Origin: Nannobrachium achirus
Taxonomy: Eukaryota > Chordata > Actinopteri > Myctophiformes > Myctophidae
Reading direction: 5' to 3'
Assembly (NCBI GenBank): GCA_963921795.1
Contig: OY997652.1
Span: 54,297,979-54,361,978 of the forward strand
Length of the DNA: 64,000 bases
Of this stretch, positions 44,251 through 56,309 are shown piece by piece (within the stretch, counting starts at the first letter, position 1; every line of letters starts with the position of its first letter). Both the position numbers and the translations under genes were made by a program. The notes under the pieces were generated by a model that was not told the origin of the DNA, did no database searches, and saw only the letters and a program-made list of their open reading frames with translations.

Positions 44251-47045
44251 CATTAGGTTACCTTTATTAGGGACAAACTTAAGCGAGTGGCTGAATATTC
44301 AGAACCGCGAGAGGCCATCCTCTGGGCCATCAGCTAGAAACTGATGACCAAGCCCGTTGCCACACTTGCCGCACAGCACCTGATGATATAAAACATGATC
44401 ATACATTCAATTAACAACATCATGTATCCCAACAAAGGCACACATCCCAACAGAGGAGGTTCCTCCCACAGCTGAAGAATTTAGGGCTGTCACCATGATG
44501 ACATCTCACATGACGATTAATTGTCACTCAAATAATTGCGATTAACGATTTAGTTGTGTTTTTGTCGCTGACAATTACATTCCTGTTTGGCTTGTAGGCT
44601 TTGAAGTTGCACATGGCAGACATGACACATAACCTAAATATACAAAGAAATGACAGACATATTTGACAACTTTATACTCCAAAAAGAACATAGTGGAAAT
44701 AGCCGATCTACGAGCTCACAACGCATGCAACGCGTTGTGAGCTTGTAGATCTGCCATTTCCACTATTTTTGAAACCTTTTGAAATAATCAGTACTAATGG
44801 ATAGTGATTTACATGTACACTGTTAACTGTGTGAGTCGTGACAGACGTCCCATCACATGTGTTAAGTGCAATGAGCAATGTATTATGATAATTACTGTAC
44901 CTTGTAAGTTCAATTATTCAAGTATATGCACTGGCCATTGCCATATGCCTCTAATGTTGTATTTAGCTTGCTGTTGTTTTCTTTCATTTGTAAATAGGCC
45001 TATGTGTCAGTAGTTTTAATTTATGAACGAAATAGCTTTTTTTTTTTAGAATATTTTTTGAAATTATAATTAAAAAACTAAATGTAGGAAACAAATGACC
45101 CATAAAAATGTGTGTGCGACCCAAAAATCGGTCCCGGCCAATGTTTTGGGAAACAGTGAGGTATATGACACTAGAAGATACTTAGGCCTACCTAGTGTCA
45201 TCTTTTCAGAAGTGTCCATGAGCAAGGCAGTGGCGCCAGTTCAGCAAAGGCTAGGGTATGGCAAAGATGGGAGTCCTCGTGGAAAAGAGGCATTACATTT
45301 TATATAACACGGTTCTATTGTGAAAATACCAGATCTACATGCTCACAACGCCTCGCGCTTTGTGAGCATGTAGATCGGCTATTTTCACAATGGGTAAACA
45401 TGGGTATGGCAGCTGCATACCCCTGCCATACCCAATTGACGCCCCTGGAGCAAGGCACTGCACACATCATTCACACACTGTGTGAGCATGTGAGCATCAC
45501 CTACTGTAAATCCATTTTTGCCAAACTTAAATCAGCTAGCTACCCTGTGTGTGCATTATGGGGACTGATGTCTCACCTTGTAAGCAGTGAGTGACTCCAT
45601 TAGCTTGGTGACACTGTCCTCTCTGATGGTGTCGGTGAAGGCAGGCCAGGGGGAGGAGTGGGCATACTTGGACCGACTGGAGAACAGCGGGTGGTCACAC
45701 TGGGAACACACATAGATACCTGGACATACAGCGACGTTAATACGTGATTAAAACTCACAGAAACAGCGTGGGCAAGGCTTTCCCCCTTCACTGGCATCAA
45801 TCGCGTTAAATGTTATTTTTCCAGGTTCTTTTCAGTTAAAAGCACAAACATATAGCTATTAGCTGACCTAATTAAATATTAGATAAGCGAAATAAATTAA
45901 TCCTATCCCCGTACATGGCTGTTACATCTAGGGTTGCCAACTCCCAGAGTTTCAAATACGGGACACTTTATAAGGAAACATGCGCCGCCAAAGGCGGCGC
46001 CGAAAAATCGCATATTTTCGGTTATAAATGGGCATTTTCCTATATTAAATCATATTTTTCCTTTCACAATATTAATTCGGGTGTCTTTGGGCCGAAAAAT
46101 CGCATATTTTCGGTTATAAAGTTGGCTAAAACGGGCATTTTCCTATATTAAATCATATGTTTCCTTTCACAATATTAATTCGGGTGTCTCTCAATTTTCC
46201 AAAACATATCGCCTAGGTCTACCTGGTCCTTATGTGCCCACTCTCTGGTACCCAACACTAGTTTAATCATATTGGCATACAGCAATAACCATTAGGTTTT
46301 AAAAACAAAATCAACGCATGCTTATGTTATTTCACATACCAGCCTGTCTGGGGTCGCTTTAGTTGGCAGACAAGATTACTGTAGTGCTCCCAGGAATACC
46401 AATATCCATGGCTTATTTTCTGTTGCTTGCCTGCTTTTTCACCTTTTTGTTTAGCCTATCACCTATCATGGATTCATGTCTAATATGTTTGTACACAATC
46501 TTCTGTCACACGTTTTTTTAAGACATTAAACAATGTTCTGAGCCGAGCACTGTCGTATGGTCGCTCGCACGCACTCGTTTCGTCTCTCGCAGGCAACTTG
46601 TGGAGTGAACCTACAGCCCATGCTTGGGAAGGGAGTGTGTAGGGGGCGGAGCGACTGTGTCTTAGCAACACTCAGAGCCGTATGTTAATAAGCCAATCAG
46701 CTGCTTACAAACAGCGCAGCGCCTCTCACAGCAATGGGATGCAGCACTTATCGTCTCAGAGGAGAGCAGAGTGGAAGTGGAAGCTCTCTGACAGGCAGAA
46801 TCGCTGTCATTTCTCAATTAAATCATCCCGTCATTCATATTTATCCCCCAACCTTAAAATACGGGACAAAGAGCGTCCCGTTTCAGTTCACTACGGGACA
46901 CGTCTTTTAGTTTCCAAAAAAGGGACGATCCCGTATTTTACGGGACGGTTGGTAACCCTAGTTACATCATCAAACCATCTGAGTACTCGCCTGGTTTAAA
47001 ATGATCCTTGTAGATCTCGCCACCGAAAAATCGACAAAAAGACAT
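44011..47045 (-). CDS. msrb1: Methionine-R-sulfoxide reductase B1 (selenoprotein R), three exons
   Basis: MsrB1 reduces methionine-R-sulfoxide in proteins using a catalytic selenocysteine; it is a cytosolic and nuclear zinc protein. Exon 1 is 46991-47045 and encodes [18 protein letters not shown] plus the first base of a Gly codon, followed by a GC donor (GCGAGT). Exon 2 is 45577-45719 (143 nt, AG acceptor, GTGAGA donor). It holds the first zinc CxxC (CSQC) and the family motif SSPWPAF. Exon 3 starts at 44379 and holds the second CxxC (CGKC), GNGLGHQF (usually GHEF) and [13 protein letters not shown], with the UGA at 44299-44301. Sec is residue 93, close to residue 95 in mammals. The ATG has A at -3. 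After the Sec core the frame runs through hAT DNA to a stop at 44011, giving about 188 residues against the usual 110-116. No SECIS element was recognised. Exon structure and identity are clear; activity is unknown. Confidence 0.9.
45228..45447. mobile_element. 220-bp hAT MITE in msrb1 intron 2 (copy 2)
   Basis: Same element, GAGCAAGG duplication and internal hairpin as in copy 1. Confidence 0.85.
45929..46960. mobile_element. 1032-bp non-autonomous hAT-like element in msrb1 intron 1 (copy 2 only)
   Basis: It is bounded by TAGGGTTGCCAAC and the imperfect complement GGTTGGTAACCCTA, with 8-bp target duplication GTTACATC (45921-45928, 46961-46968). Copy 1 has the single empty site at 23664-23671. 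Inside are two tandem copies of a roughly 110-bp segment containing CATATTTTCGGTTATAAA. CGGGACA-type motifs occur near both ends. No transposase ORF is seen. Confidence 0.88.
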
Positions 47046-47257
47046 TTTGTGCAGCTGTCGTGACGTGAACGCTGATCAGTCTCTCTTGTCAGTGTTTGTT
47101 TGTGTTTGATCAGGTTCACATGTCTATCAAATGGTCTGCGAGGACGAGGAGGAGAATCCACACACGTGAGAGCACAGAGCAGCAGCAGCATAATCCTTTC
47201 CCCGCCCACTGCTAAGATTTCCGTCATCAACATAGCCCCGCCTCCACCATGAGATTG
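47046..47257 (-). promoter_or_regulatory. msrb1 5' UTR and likely promoter (copy 2)
   Basis: Same sequence as the copy 1 upstream region, with both GC boxes, the CACGTG E-box and the CRE-like site. It sits upstream of the only msrb1 copy with all exons visible. Confidence 0.5.
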
Positions 47258-47759
47258 TATGTACAGTTGTACACACTACACACTATGCCAGTGGTTCTCA
47301 AACGTTTCAGGCTGTGACCCCCGAAATAATCATATTTTAATTGGGGACCCCGGCACCCTGACGAGCACTAAGAGTTGAGGAATTTTGTATAACACAGCGT
47401 TGCGAGGCGTTGTGAGCATGTAGATCGGTAATTTTCACAATGTCTGCCTCTAATATTTGACAATTTGGCCCATGTTTAATTTGTAGTTTCAGAGGTATTA
47501 ACAAAATCAATAACCAAAGACAATGAACGTGAATGTGTTGATATTTCAATCAAAGATCATAGGATATTCGCATTATCAACTGTAGTGTTATATACAGTTG
47601 ATAATATATAGAAATAGTAAATATACAGTATAAATATTTTAAACTGTCCCCATTTCTTTTATACATGAACTGACCCATGAATTATTTTAGACCCATGAAA
47701 TTATTTTAACAGGTGACAATTATTTAAATATTAGAGCAAGTGACCTAAACGACACAACA

Positions 47760-47945
47760 GTCACAATATAGAGCTGTTTGACACTGTTACTGAGCCAACA
47801 CTCTATAGCAATGATTACTGTCACAATATAGAGCTATTTAACACTGTTACTGAACAAACACTCTATAGCAACGATTACTGTCACAATATAGAGCTATGTG
47901 ACACTGTTACTGAGCCAACACTCTATAGCAACGATTACTGTCACT
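47760..47945. repeat. 60-bp minisatellite (copy 3)
   Basis: Same three units as copy 1. An outlying unit hosts the 505-bp MITE. Confidence 0.9.
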
Positions 47946-48772
47946 GTTCCGTTATTTTTGAATTCCCCCCTAGGGGGTCCTCAGAGTTACAACAGGGGGT
48001 CCTCCAAATCTTTGAGTGATAGAGAGTTTCTTTCTTTCCTTTTTTATATTAATCACTTTTTCCCTAGTGTCCATATTCTGAGAACTTTAGCCAAAAATAG
48101 CCCATCTACAAGCTTGTAGATGGGCTATTTTCAGCAAAGAGGTTTGGTGTAGAGGGGAAAAAGAGCAGACTAAGTACAGACTAGTGAAAAGTCAAGTTTA
48201 TCAAGTATTGACGGCTCAAGTGGTTAAATATGTGAAAACACAAATTGACATGAATCCAAAAGACACTGATGACAATGAAACTATATGGAATCTATGAACA
48301 GGTTGTGGGGGTCCCTGCTTCATCTCTCTCTGCTAAGGGGTCCCTGCTTAAAACCCCGGATTTTTAATCGTTCAACACAGGAGCCAAACAAACACTATAG
48401 CAATGATTACTGTCACAATATAGAGCTATTTAACACTGTTACTGAACACTCTATAGCAATGATTACTGTCACAATATAGAGAGAGCTATTTGATTGAAAC
48501 TTGCTAAATGAAACTAAATGAATATACAGCACAAGCAGCATTCCCCTAATGTAAAAAAAGGGAGGAAAAAACAAAATGCTGACATTGATGTGACTTCTAA
48601 ATAATAGGACTTGTTGTGTCGCATTGGGTTCAGCCCGCTTTTCATCTCAGTGAGTTGAGAATGGAAACACTGCCCTCGTGTGGATTCTTTCATATCACAC
48701 TGTAACACTGTTACTGAACAAACACGCTATGGGAACGATTGATTCCTGTCACAATAGAGAGCCGTTTAACAC

Positions 48773-49277
48773 TAGCCTGGCTCCAGCCAATAGACCCGCC
48801 CACTCTCTGAGTGAACTGCATCTCTTGGTCTGGATATGTCATATGACGAGTCTCTTGATTCGGTTCAAAGCCGTATCTTGGCGAACCGACCAATGAATTC
48901 AAAGCAAGACGGAAAAAAATCTACAGAAACAGTGGAGGGAGGGGTGGCTGCGTGGCTCACCAGAGTTCTTAATTGCTCCCTTTGAACTTCAAAAGGACTC
49001 CGAACTGCAGGCATTGATTGAGCCATACAAGTGTCGAGTAGCTCGTTAGTGATTCTCTCTAATCAGTGAAACATCAAAGACACTGACCTGTTGGGTGCAT
49101 GTCATTGAGGGGAGGGGGAGGAGGGATTGTTTTGTGTGCAAAAGTCAAACACAACCCTCCCACCAGATCGCTTGTGATTGGGAATTTCAAATTTTAAATC
49201 CCCTCCCCTTTGAAATCTCAACACAATGGCTCAGGCTCAGACTCTTAAGCTCCAGCGCAGAGTCTGAAATCAGGCTA
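48773..49277. mobile_element. 505-bp MITE (copy 3 only)
   Basis: Starts TAGCCTGGCTCC and ends AATCAGGCTA. Flanked by GTTTAACAC (48764-48772, 49278-49286). Copy 1 has the uninterrupted site near 1691-1700. An 8- or 9-bp duplication fits hAT or Mutator; hAT is favoured by the short termini. It sits in a degenerate 60-bp repeat. No ORF of note. Confidence 0.82.
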
Positions 49278-50174
49278 GTTTAACACTGTTACTGAACAAG
49301 CACTCTATAGCAATGATTACTGTGACAACGTGGGGCAGTTTAACCCTGTTACTGAACACAGATACTGATTCCTACCTGCAGCAGCAGTGCAACATGCATG
49401 CTGCTTCTCCAACACAGACTGGTGCACTGCACTTCCTGGTGTGTCAGGTGAGTGACTGGGGGAGAATTCCTTGGGTAGAGCGACATCTGTTGATGGGGAC
49501 CTACTGATTGGTTTTATTTCACCAGACTCTAGCTGGCTCCAGGGGGTTGGGGGGGGGCCGCGGCCGCTTCGCGGCCGCTGCCAGAGCACGCAGTCCGGCT
49601 TGGGTGCCCTCCGAGACCTCGGTGTCTGAGTCTGGAGCTCTGTGAAAAAAAAGAAAAAAGAAAAAAAGCCAGCTGCTGAGCGGGCGTGCGTGCGTGCTTG
49701 CGTGCGTTCAGTGCAATGTGAATGCATGTGACCAATTGATAGGAAGATAGATAGATACGTAATAAACATGAACTAAAAGGAGATCCCAGTAATGTTTTTG
49801 GCTTATTTCCACAGGGAAGTCATTCATGAATGAACACATTATTGATATAGGACTGTCATAGGTACAGTGTCATTGACAGTACAGTTCACTGGTACAAGGT
49901 CAACTAAAAGGTGATCCTAGAAAAGACTAAGTCAGGGGGAAACAATTTAAAAAATAAAACAATAAAAACAGCCGATCTACAAGGCTGCATGTGGGCTTGT
50001 GGATCAGCTGTTTTGGGTAAATGTGGGTTATTTATCTAATGCAGTATTGATCCCTTTATCGAGTGATTGATTGAAGACAGTACAGTACAGTACAGTTCAC
50101 TGGTACAAGCTCAACTAAAAGGAGCTTTATTTATTTCATTAATTATTATTATATAAGGCCCCTATCGAGACTGA

Positions 50175-50483
50175 CTATTTATTTATTTATTTATTTATTT
50201 CCCTCCCCGACTATGTTTCCTTCCATCCATCCATCCATCCATCCATCTTCAACCGCTTATCCGGAATCGGGTCTCCGCCCCCCCCCCGGGCGTCTGCCTA
50301 TCGGCTAAATAAATAAATAAATAAATAAATAACGTGCTTCCTTCCTTCCTTCCTTCCTTCCTTCCTTCCTTCCTTAAATAAATAATTCATTAAATAGCGT
50401 GCTTGCTTCCTTGCTTCCTTTCTTCCTTCCTTCCTTCAATAAATAAATAAATAAATATATAAATAAATATATAAATAGCGTAC

Positions 50484-50538
<55 letters not shown>

Positions 50539-50559
50539 TTCCTTCCTACCTTCCTTCAA

Positions 50560-50590
<31 letters not shown>
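50175..50590. repeat. Compound tetranucleotide microsatellites (copy 3)
   Basis: Same order as copy 1, with the shortest (TTTC)n (about 50486-50536). Confidence 0.95.
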
Positions 50591-50591
<1 letters not shown>

Positions 50592-51515
50592 CTCATTTAC
50601 ATATTGTTATGTAAATGAGGCTACATTAATTATGCAAATGATTATTATGTAAATGAGGCTGCATTCATTATGCAAATGAGGTTGGGGGCGTGGTCTGCAT
50701 TAATTATGTAAATGAGACTGCACAACATGCATTCGACGTGCGCGTCTTGTTGCTAATTAGCCTAATTATGCAAATGTGTTGGGGGCGTGGTCTGCAGTAA
50801 TTATGCAAATGAGGTTGGGGCATGGTCTGCCGTAATTATGCAAATGAGGTTGGGGGCGTGGTCTGCATTAATTATGTAAATGAGACTGCACAACATGCAT
50901 TCCACGCGCGCGTCTTGTTGCTTATTGCACGCGAATGCAGGGGGCGGAGCTAATTAGCCTAATTATTCAAATTGGGGGCGTGGCATGTAAATGAGGTTGG
51001 GGGCGTGGTCTGCATCAATTATGTAAATGAGCCTGCACAACATGCATTTGTTGCTAATTACACGCGAATGCAGGGGGTGGGGCTAATTAGCCTAATTATT
51101 CAAATTGGGGGCGCGGTCTGCATTAATTATGTAAATGAGGTTGGGGCGTGGTCTGCATCAATTACGTAAATGAGCCTGCACAACATGCATTTGACGCGCG
51201 CGTCTTGTTGCTTATTGCACGCGAATAAAGGGGGCGGAGCTAATTAGCCTAATTATTCAAATTGGGGGCGTGGCATGTAAATGAGGTTGGGGCGTGGTCT
51301 GCATTAATTATGTAAATGAGACTGCACAACATGCATTCGACGCGCGCGTCTTGTTGCTAATTACACGCGAATGCAGGGGGCGGGGCTAATTAGCCTAATT
51401 ATTCAAATTGGGGGCGCGGTCTGCATTAATTATGTAAATGAGGTTGGGGGCGTGGTCTGCATCAATTATGTAAATGAGCCTGCACAACATGCATTTGTTG
51501 CTAATTACACAACAG
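50590..51515. repeat. Proto-satellite region (copy 3)
   Basis: Equivalent to 3021-3945, with only point differences. Confidence 0.88.
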
Positions 51516-51519
51516 GAGG

Positions 51520-52150
51520 GGAGGAGCTTAGTCGACTCATGCAAATTGGGGGCGGGGCATGGTCTGGAAATGCGTGTGGGCGTGGTGCGCATACATTATG
51601 CTCGCATACATTATGCTAATGAGGGCGTTAAGGCAGGTTTCGCAGCGCGTAAAATATGCAGACGGCCGTATGTAAATGAAGGGGAGGAGCTTAGACGACA
51701 TATGCAAATTGGGGGCGTGGCAGGGTTTGGAAATGCGTGTGGGCGTGGTGCGCATACATTATGCTCGCATACATTATGCTAATGAGGGCGTTAAGGCAGG
51801 TTTCGCAGCGCGTAAAAAATGCAGACGACCGTATGTAAATGAAGGGGAGGAGCTTAGTCGAAGTATGCAAATTGGGGGCGGGGCATGGTTTGGAAATGCG
51901 TTTGGGTGTGGTTCGCATACATTATGCTCGCATACATTATGCTAATGAGGGTGTTAAGGTAGGTTCCCCAGCGCGTAAAAAATGCAGACGACCGTATGTA
52001 AATGAAGGGGAGGAGCTTAGTCGACATATGCAAATTGGGGGCGGGGCATGGTTTGGAAATGCGTGTGGGCGTGGTTTGCATAGATTATGCTCGCATACAT
52101 CATGCTAATGAGGGTGTTAAGGTAGGTTTCCCAGGGCTTAAAAATACAGT
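51520..52150. repeat. 148/163-bp satellite array, about 4 units (copy 3)
   Basis: Anchors at 51676, 51839 and 52002 after a partial first unit. The last two units carry the same variants as the end of the copy 1 array (GCGTTTGGGTGTGG, TTTGCATAGATTATG), which copy 2 lacks. Confidence 0.94.
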
Positions 52151-52189
52151 CGACCGTAGTGAGCATTCGTTCCACGAACGCATTCATTC

Positions 52190-52286
52190 AATGAATGAAT
52201 GAATAAATAAATAAAGTGCAAACGAACGAGCGAACGAACGAACGCACGTGCACGCACGCACACTTTATTATTTATTCATTCATTCA

Positions 52287-52330
<44 letters not shown>

Positions 52331-52334
52331 CACT
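52190..52334. repeat. (TGAA)n, (GAAC)n and (GCAC)n microsatellites (copy 3)
   Basis: Uninterrupted tract as in copy 2. Confidence 0.93.
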
Positions 52335-52754
52335 TTATTTTTTAATTAATTCATGAATACAGCCTGCGATATGCGTGAAATCTTGCAAGCACATTCCCAC
52401 TAGGTCAAGGAACAGATGCCTCCCTTCTCACATTGGCCTGTTATAGCGCCACCAGCGGGTCAACTTTAGCATAACACATTTTTGGAACAAAATGCCTCAA
52501 ATCATGCATGCAGCTAATTTCAGTAACGTCAAAGAGAGCACTGCCTGCGATCTTGACATTTTGTACTTTTATAGACATTGTTTTCTGGCTTGAAGCGAGC
52601 CCACAATTGTTTCGAAGGAACAATATTTTCTAGTTTTAATTTTTTTATTGTTTTCTCTTTAAAAAATATGTAGTTTATAAAGTTTGGCGAGATAGGAAGT
52701 CATAAAAATGAGTTGTCAATGCCCCTGATGGATGAATTTGTTAATGCTCTATAC

Positions 52755-52956
52755 CAGGGGTTCTCAAACCTTTTTAGGCCGTGACCCCCAAAATAAACAT
52801 ATTTGAACAGGGGACCCCCACGCTGACAAGCACTTGGAATTGTAGGTATTACATTTAATGTGACTCGGTTCCACAGATAAATATTGTGAAAATAGCTATT
52901 TTCACAATGTTCGCCTCTTGCTTACTTAATATTTGACAGTTTGGCCAGTCCTGTCG
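52755..52956. mobile_element. hAT left-end fragment (copy 3)
   Basis: Same fragment and palindrome as copy 1. Confidence 0.63.
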
Positions 52957-54214
52957 AATATTCGAATACTTTGAGGTCGAATAATTCGAATACCAAAAAT
53001 CACTATTCGTGAATGCCCTAACTTGCCGATCTTCACTGTTGGTAGACGGTGAATTAGCCATGGCTGTTTGTTCAGTAATTAATAATCCTAAAAAGTAATC
53101 CTAAAAGTCTAATCATATAAATGCTAACAACTTCAAATTGTCTTATACTATGTCTCTCTCTTACCCTGCAGTATCTTATATACTAGCTTACCTGACGTCT
53201 GGTCTGACGTCACACATTTAACACTAATCTTTGCCTAACAACGCCCACGGAGGCTTGCCCTCCGTGGGCATATTCAGGACATGACTGGATGGCCAAAGAC
53301 TGTTCACTCCTGTCCGTCTGTGTTAGTATTGATTTTGACAGCAAATTTCTATTTAGTTTTAGTCATAGTCCTTTGAATTAAACATCATTTAGCTAGTCAT
53401 ATTTTAGTCGAGGTTTAGTCGACCATATATCATAAGATTTCAGTCGACTTTGTCGGGCCTTGATGCTGTCGTAAACGGTAGTTGGTAAATGGTGCATTTA
53501 TATAGCACCTTTATCCAAGTTGTCATCAGTGAAAAAAGGTAGTCAGTCAACGCATTTCTCGTCATAGTTTTAGTCAACAAAATCAGCCATGTGCCCGTTC
53601 ATTTGTGAACATCTTATCTCCAGCACCGCTGGACTGATCTGGACCGATTTGCATGAGTTTTGGATGAAATCGTTAGTAGTGTAGCACAAATGGGCTATAT
53701 GGGGAGTTGCATCATGGTCCAATTAATGAATTTATTGTACAACCTACGGTTCAAGAGCTATAGGCCTCTAAATGTGAAGCGGCCTATTATAGGGCCATCA
53801 GGAGGCAGATTTGAGAAATAGGGGGGTGGAGGTTCTTCCTTGGCCCACTGGGCCAGTGTAAAGTGTCACGCCGTTCGGCTCAGCTGTTCCCAATATAGTA
53901 GAGATAGCCAGTTTGCTTCTCGTAGTTTTGCTGTGCACTACTATTCTTTTTGGATTATTACTGACTCTGCCTTCTCCTCTCCTCCCCAGTTTTCCGGGTC
54001 CCGTGCTGGGTTGGAGCAGTGGCGGAGTCAATTACCTTCTTGCCCCCCTCGTGCTTTTTACACTGTGTTCCAGTGTAAATAAACGTGCCCGGGTGGGCTT
54101 TAACCGTCTACTGCCTCCTCCTTGATGTGCGTTTGGGTCAACTCACATCAGTCGGATGTAATAACAGATTAGCCGTCACATACAGAAGGACTGTGAGTTC
54201 GTCAGGATTCACAT

Positions 54215-55033
54215 TAGGGCTGGGCATTATCATCCTAGCCGACTGTTATTCAACATCAATATTTGATGAAAATTGCAGGCTGTGACATCAATTTCCTTTG
54301 TAAATGTTTCAAAATCCTTTCAAAAATAGAGAAAATAGATGATCTTGAGGGCTCACAACGCATCACACTACAACACGTTTTGATAACATTTCACACTGTT
54401 TTAGGGGTGTATTATTCAGGGATAATGAAAGTGGCCGGGGGCCATCTTGTCCCTACTGGCCTTACAGCGTGGAAATGTTAAGTTTTTTATAGATTTTTTA
54501 CACCATTATAATGTTCTCGTTTTGATCATTAGACCCAATCACTTTATATCGGTAGGCCTACGTCTCCAGCTTCAGGATATGTATGATACTGATTTACTAC
54601 GAGACTGTGGCATTATGAGTTCAGTAGTTTACAATCTAGGCATTTAGCAGACGTTCTTAATTCAGAGCGACAGTGGTTCTCAAAACTTTTCTTTTTTCCG
54701 TCATAACTAAACATCCTAACATAACTACGGCCGTACGCTACCCTGATTGGTCGAGGACTGGCTGGCCACCTCTGAAAACCGAATCTAGCAATGCTCGTAA
54801 CACGGGCCATGGTGGAAGTCCTTATAAGGTCAGCACACATTCTAGTGAGGAGAATGAATGGAAAATGTACCAATTATATTTTTATTAGAATGAAATACAA
54901 TCACTGAATATACCTTTAAGTAGAACTACAAAATAAGGCTCAAGTGATTAAAACCAGAAAAAGACTTGACTATGCAAGATGATATCGAGTCTCATATCAC
55001 AATATTGATATATGGATATATTGCCCAGCCCTA
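54215..55033. mobile_element. MITE with TAGGGCTGGGC termini (copy 3)
   Basis: Same element as in copy 1, with point differences near its right end. Confidence 0.64.
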
Positions 55034-55052
55034 ATAATAATGGACTCTACAC

Positions 55053-55497
55053 CAGTGGTTCTCAAAGTGGATTTCAGGGACTGTCTATTGGTTCCTTTAT
55101 GGGGGCTGTATTTTGATTGTCTTAAGTACCAGCTCTTATGCCTTAACTTAAAGGCCTGTCCATACTGTCTGCGACCACCAAACTTTTCATCAGAGAGTTC
55201 TTACTTTCCGACGAGCAGCTTTCCGAACTCTAATTCGGGGTAATGCTTTCCAGAAGATTGACGAAGAGTGACGTCATGTTGGAGTTGAACCAGACGGAAG
55301 GTTTGGTGGTAGGAGACAGTGTGGACAGGCCTTGAAGTTAAGGCATTAGAGCTGGTACTCAAGACAATCAAAATAGAGCCCTCAGGGTCTAAATTGACCC
55401 ATACAAGTATGTGACTCTGACAAATGGAACCAAATTGGTTCCATTTACTGTCAGGGTAAAGAGGAGAGCTTGAAATGTAAATGTTTGAGAACCACTG
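55053..55497. mobile_element. 445-bp foldback hAT MITE (copy 3)
   Basis: Same element and CTCTACAC duplication as copy 1. Confidence 0.86.
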
Positions 55498-55505
55498 CTC
55501 TACAC

Positions 55506-55852
55506 CAGGGGTCGGCAACCTTTTTGGCAAGTGCCATGTTTTTTTTTAATATTCTTCTGTGTCTGTGTGCCATACCAACATTACATTTAATTATCAACCT
55601 CATCAAAATTAAAATTGAATACAGATTTTGGTTTTCCTAACCTTCTTGTTTTTAAATATATTCGGAGCGGTGCAAACCGCTTCCCACATTTGACTTAGTG
55701 TGTAGTCATTTCCCCATGTCTCTATGTGTGTGTATGTATGTATGCAGTACCAACAGCTGAAATACTGGCATCCCCATCTAGTGGCCCAGGTCTTTTGGTA
55801 AATGGAATGAATACATACATTTATACATATTTATTTTGTTTTATTTATTAAC

Positions 55853-55941
<89 letters not shown>

Positions 55942-56309
55942 GCTATAGATTGAATTGCTGTTCCAAGCAACATTGTAATAACATAATATGATATGATTGC
56001 GACCGTCAGGTCGCATGTTACTACCAAAACCTCCACCGGCTGTCTGTCAGTCGGTCGGTCACGTCACACGCGTGCCTTATGTTTTATTGTCTCCCTAATT
56101 TATATTATCTGATACTTCCTTTGTATATTTTGAAACGCATAGCATCATTCAGCGTCCTCTTCACGTTGGTTGCAACGGCCTTCCTTTTTTTCCCCTTCTT
56201 TTACCGTTTCTTGATAAAAAAAAAAATATTTCTTCTCTTCTGGTTGCCAATTCGCAGCGCCTTCCCGCGACCCCACTTTGGGTCGCGACCCATACTTTGA
56301 GAACCGCTG
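55506..56309. mobile_element. hAT-like element abutting the foldback MITE (copy 3)
   Basis: Same element as copy 1, with the longest (GT)n tract (about 55857-55939) and a 16-bp loss after CGTCACAC. Confidence 0.6.

Larger units (their letters stand above)
23774..47070. repeat. Tandem segmental duplication, unit copy 2
   Basis: Second copy, 23297 bp. It carries the only msrb1 gene with all three exons visible. Private features are a 1990-bp TTAA-flanked element inside the satellite array (28568-30557), a 1032-bp hAT-like element in msrb1 intron 1 (45929-46960), a 396-bp deletion at 25108 between two identical short repeats, and a 13-bp deletion near 33084. Confidence 0.97.
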
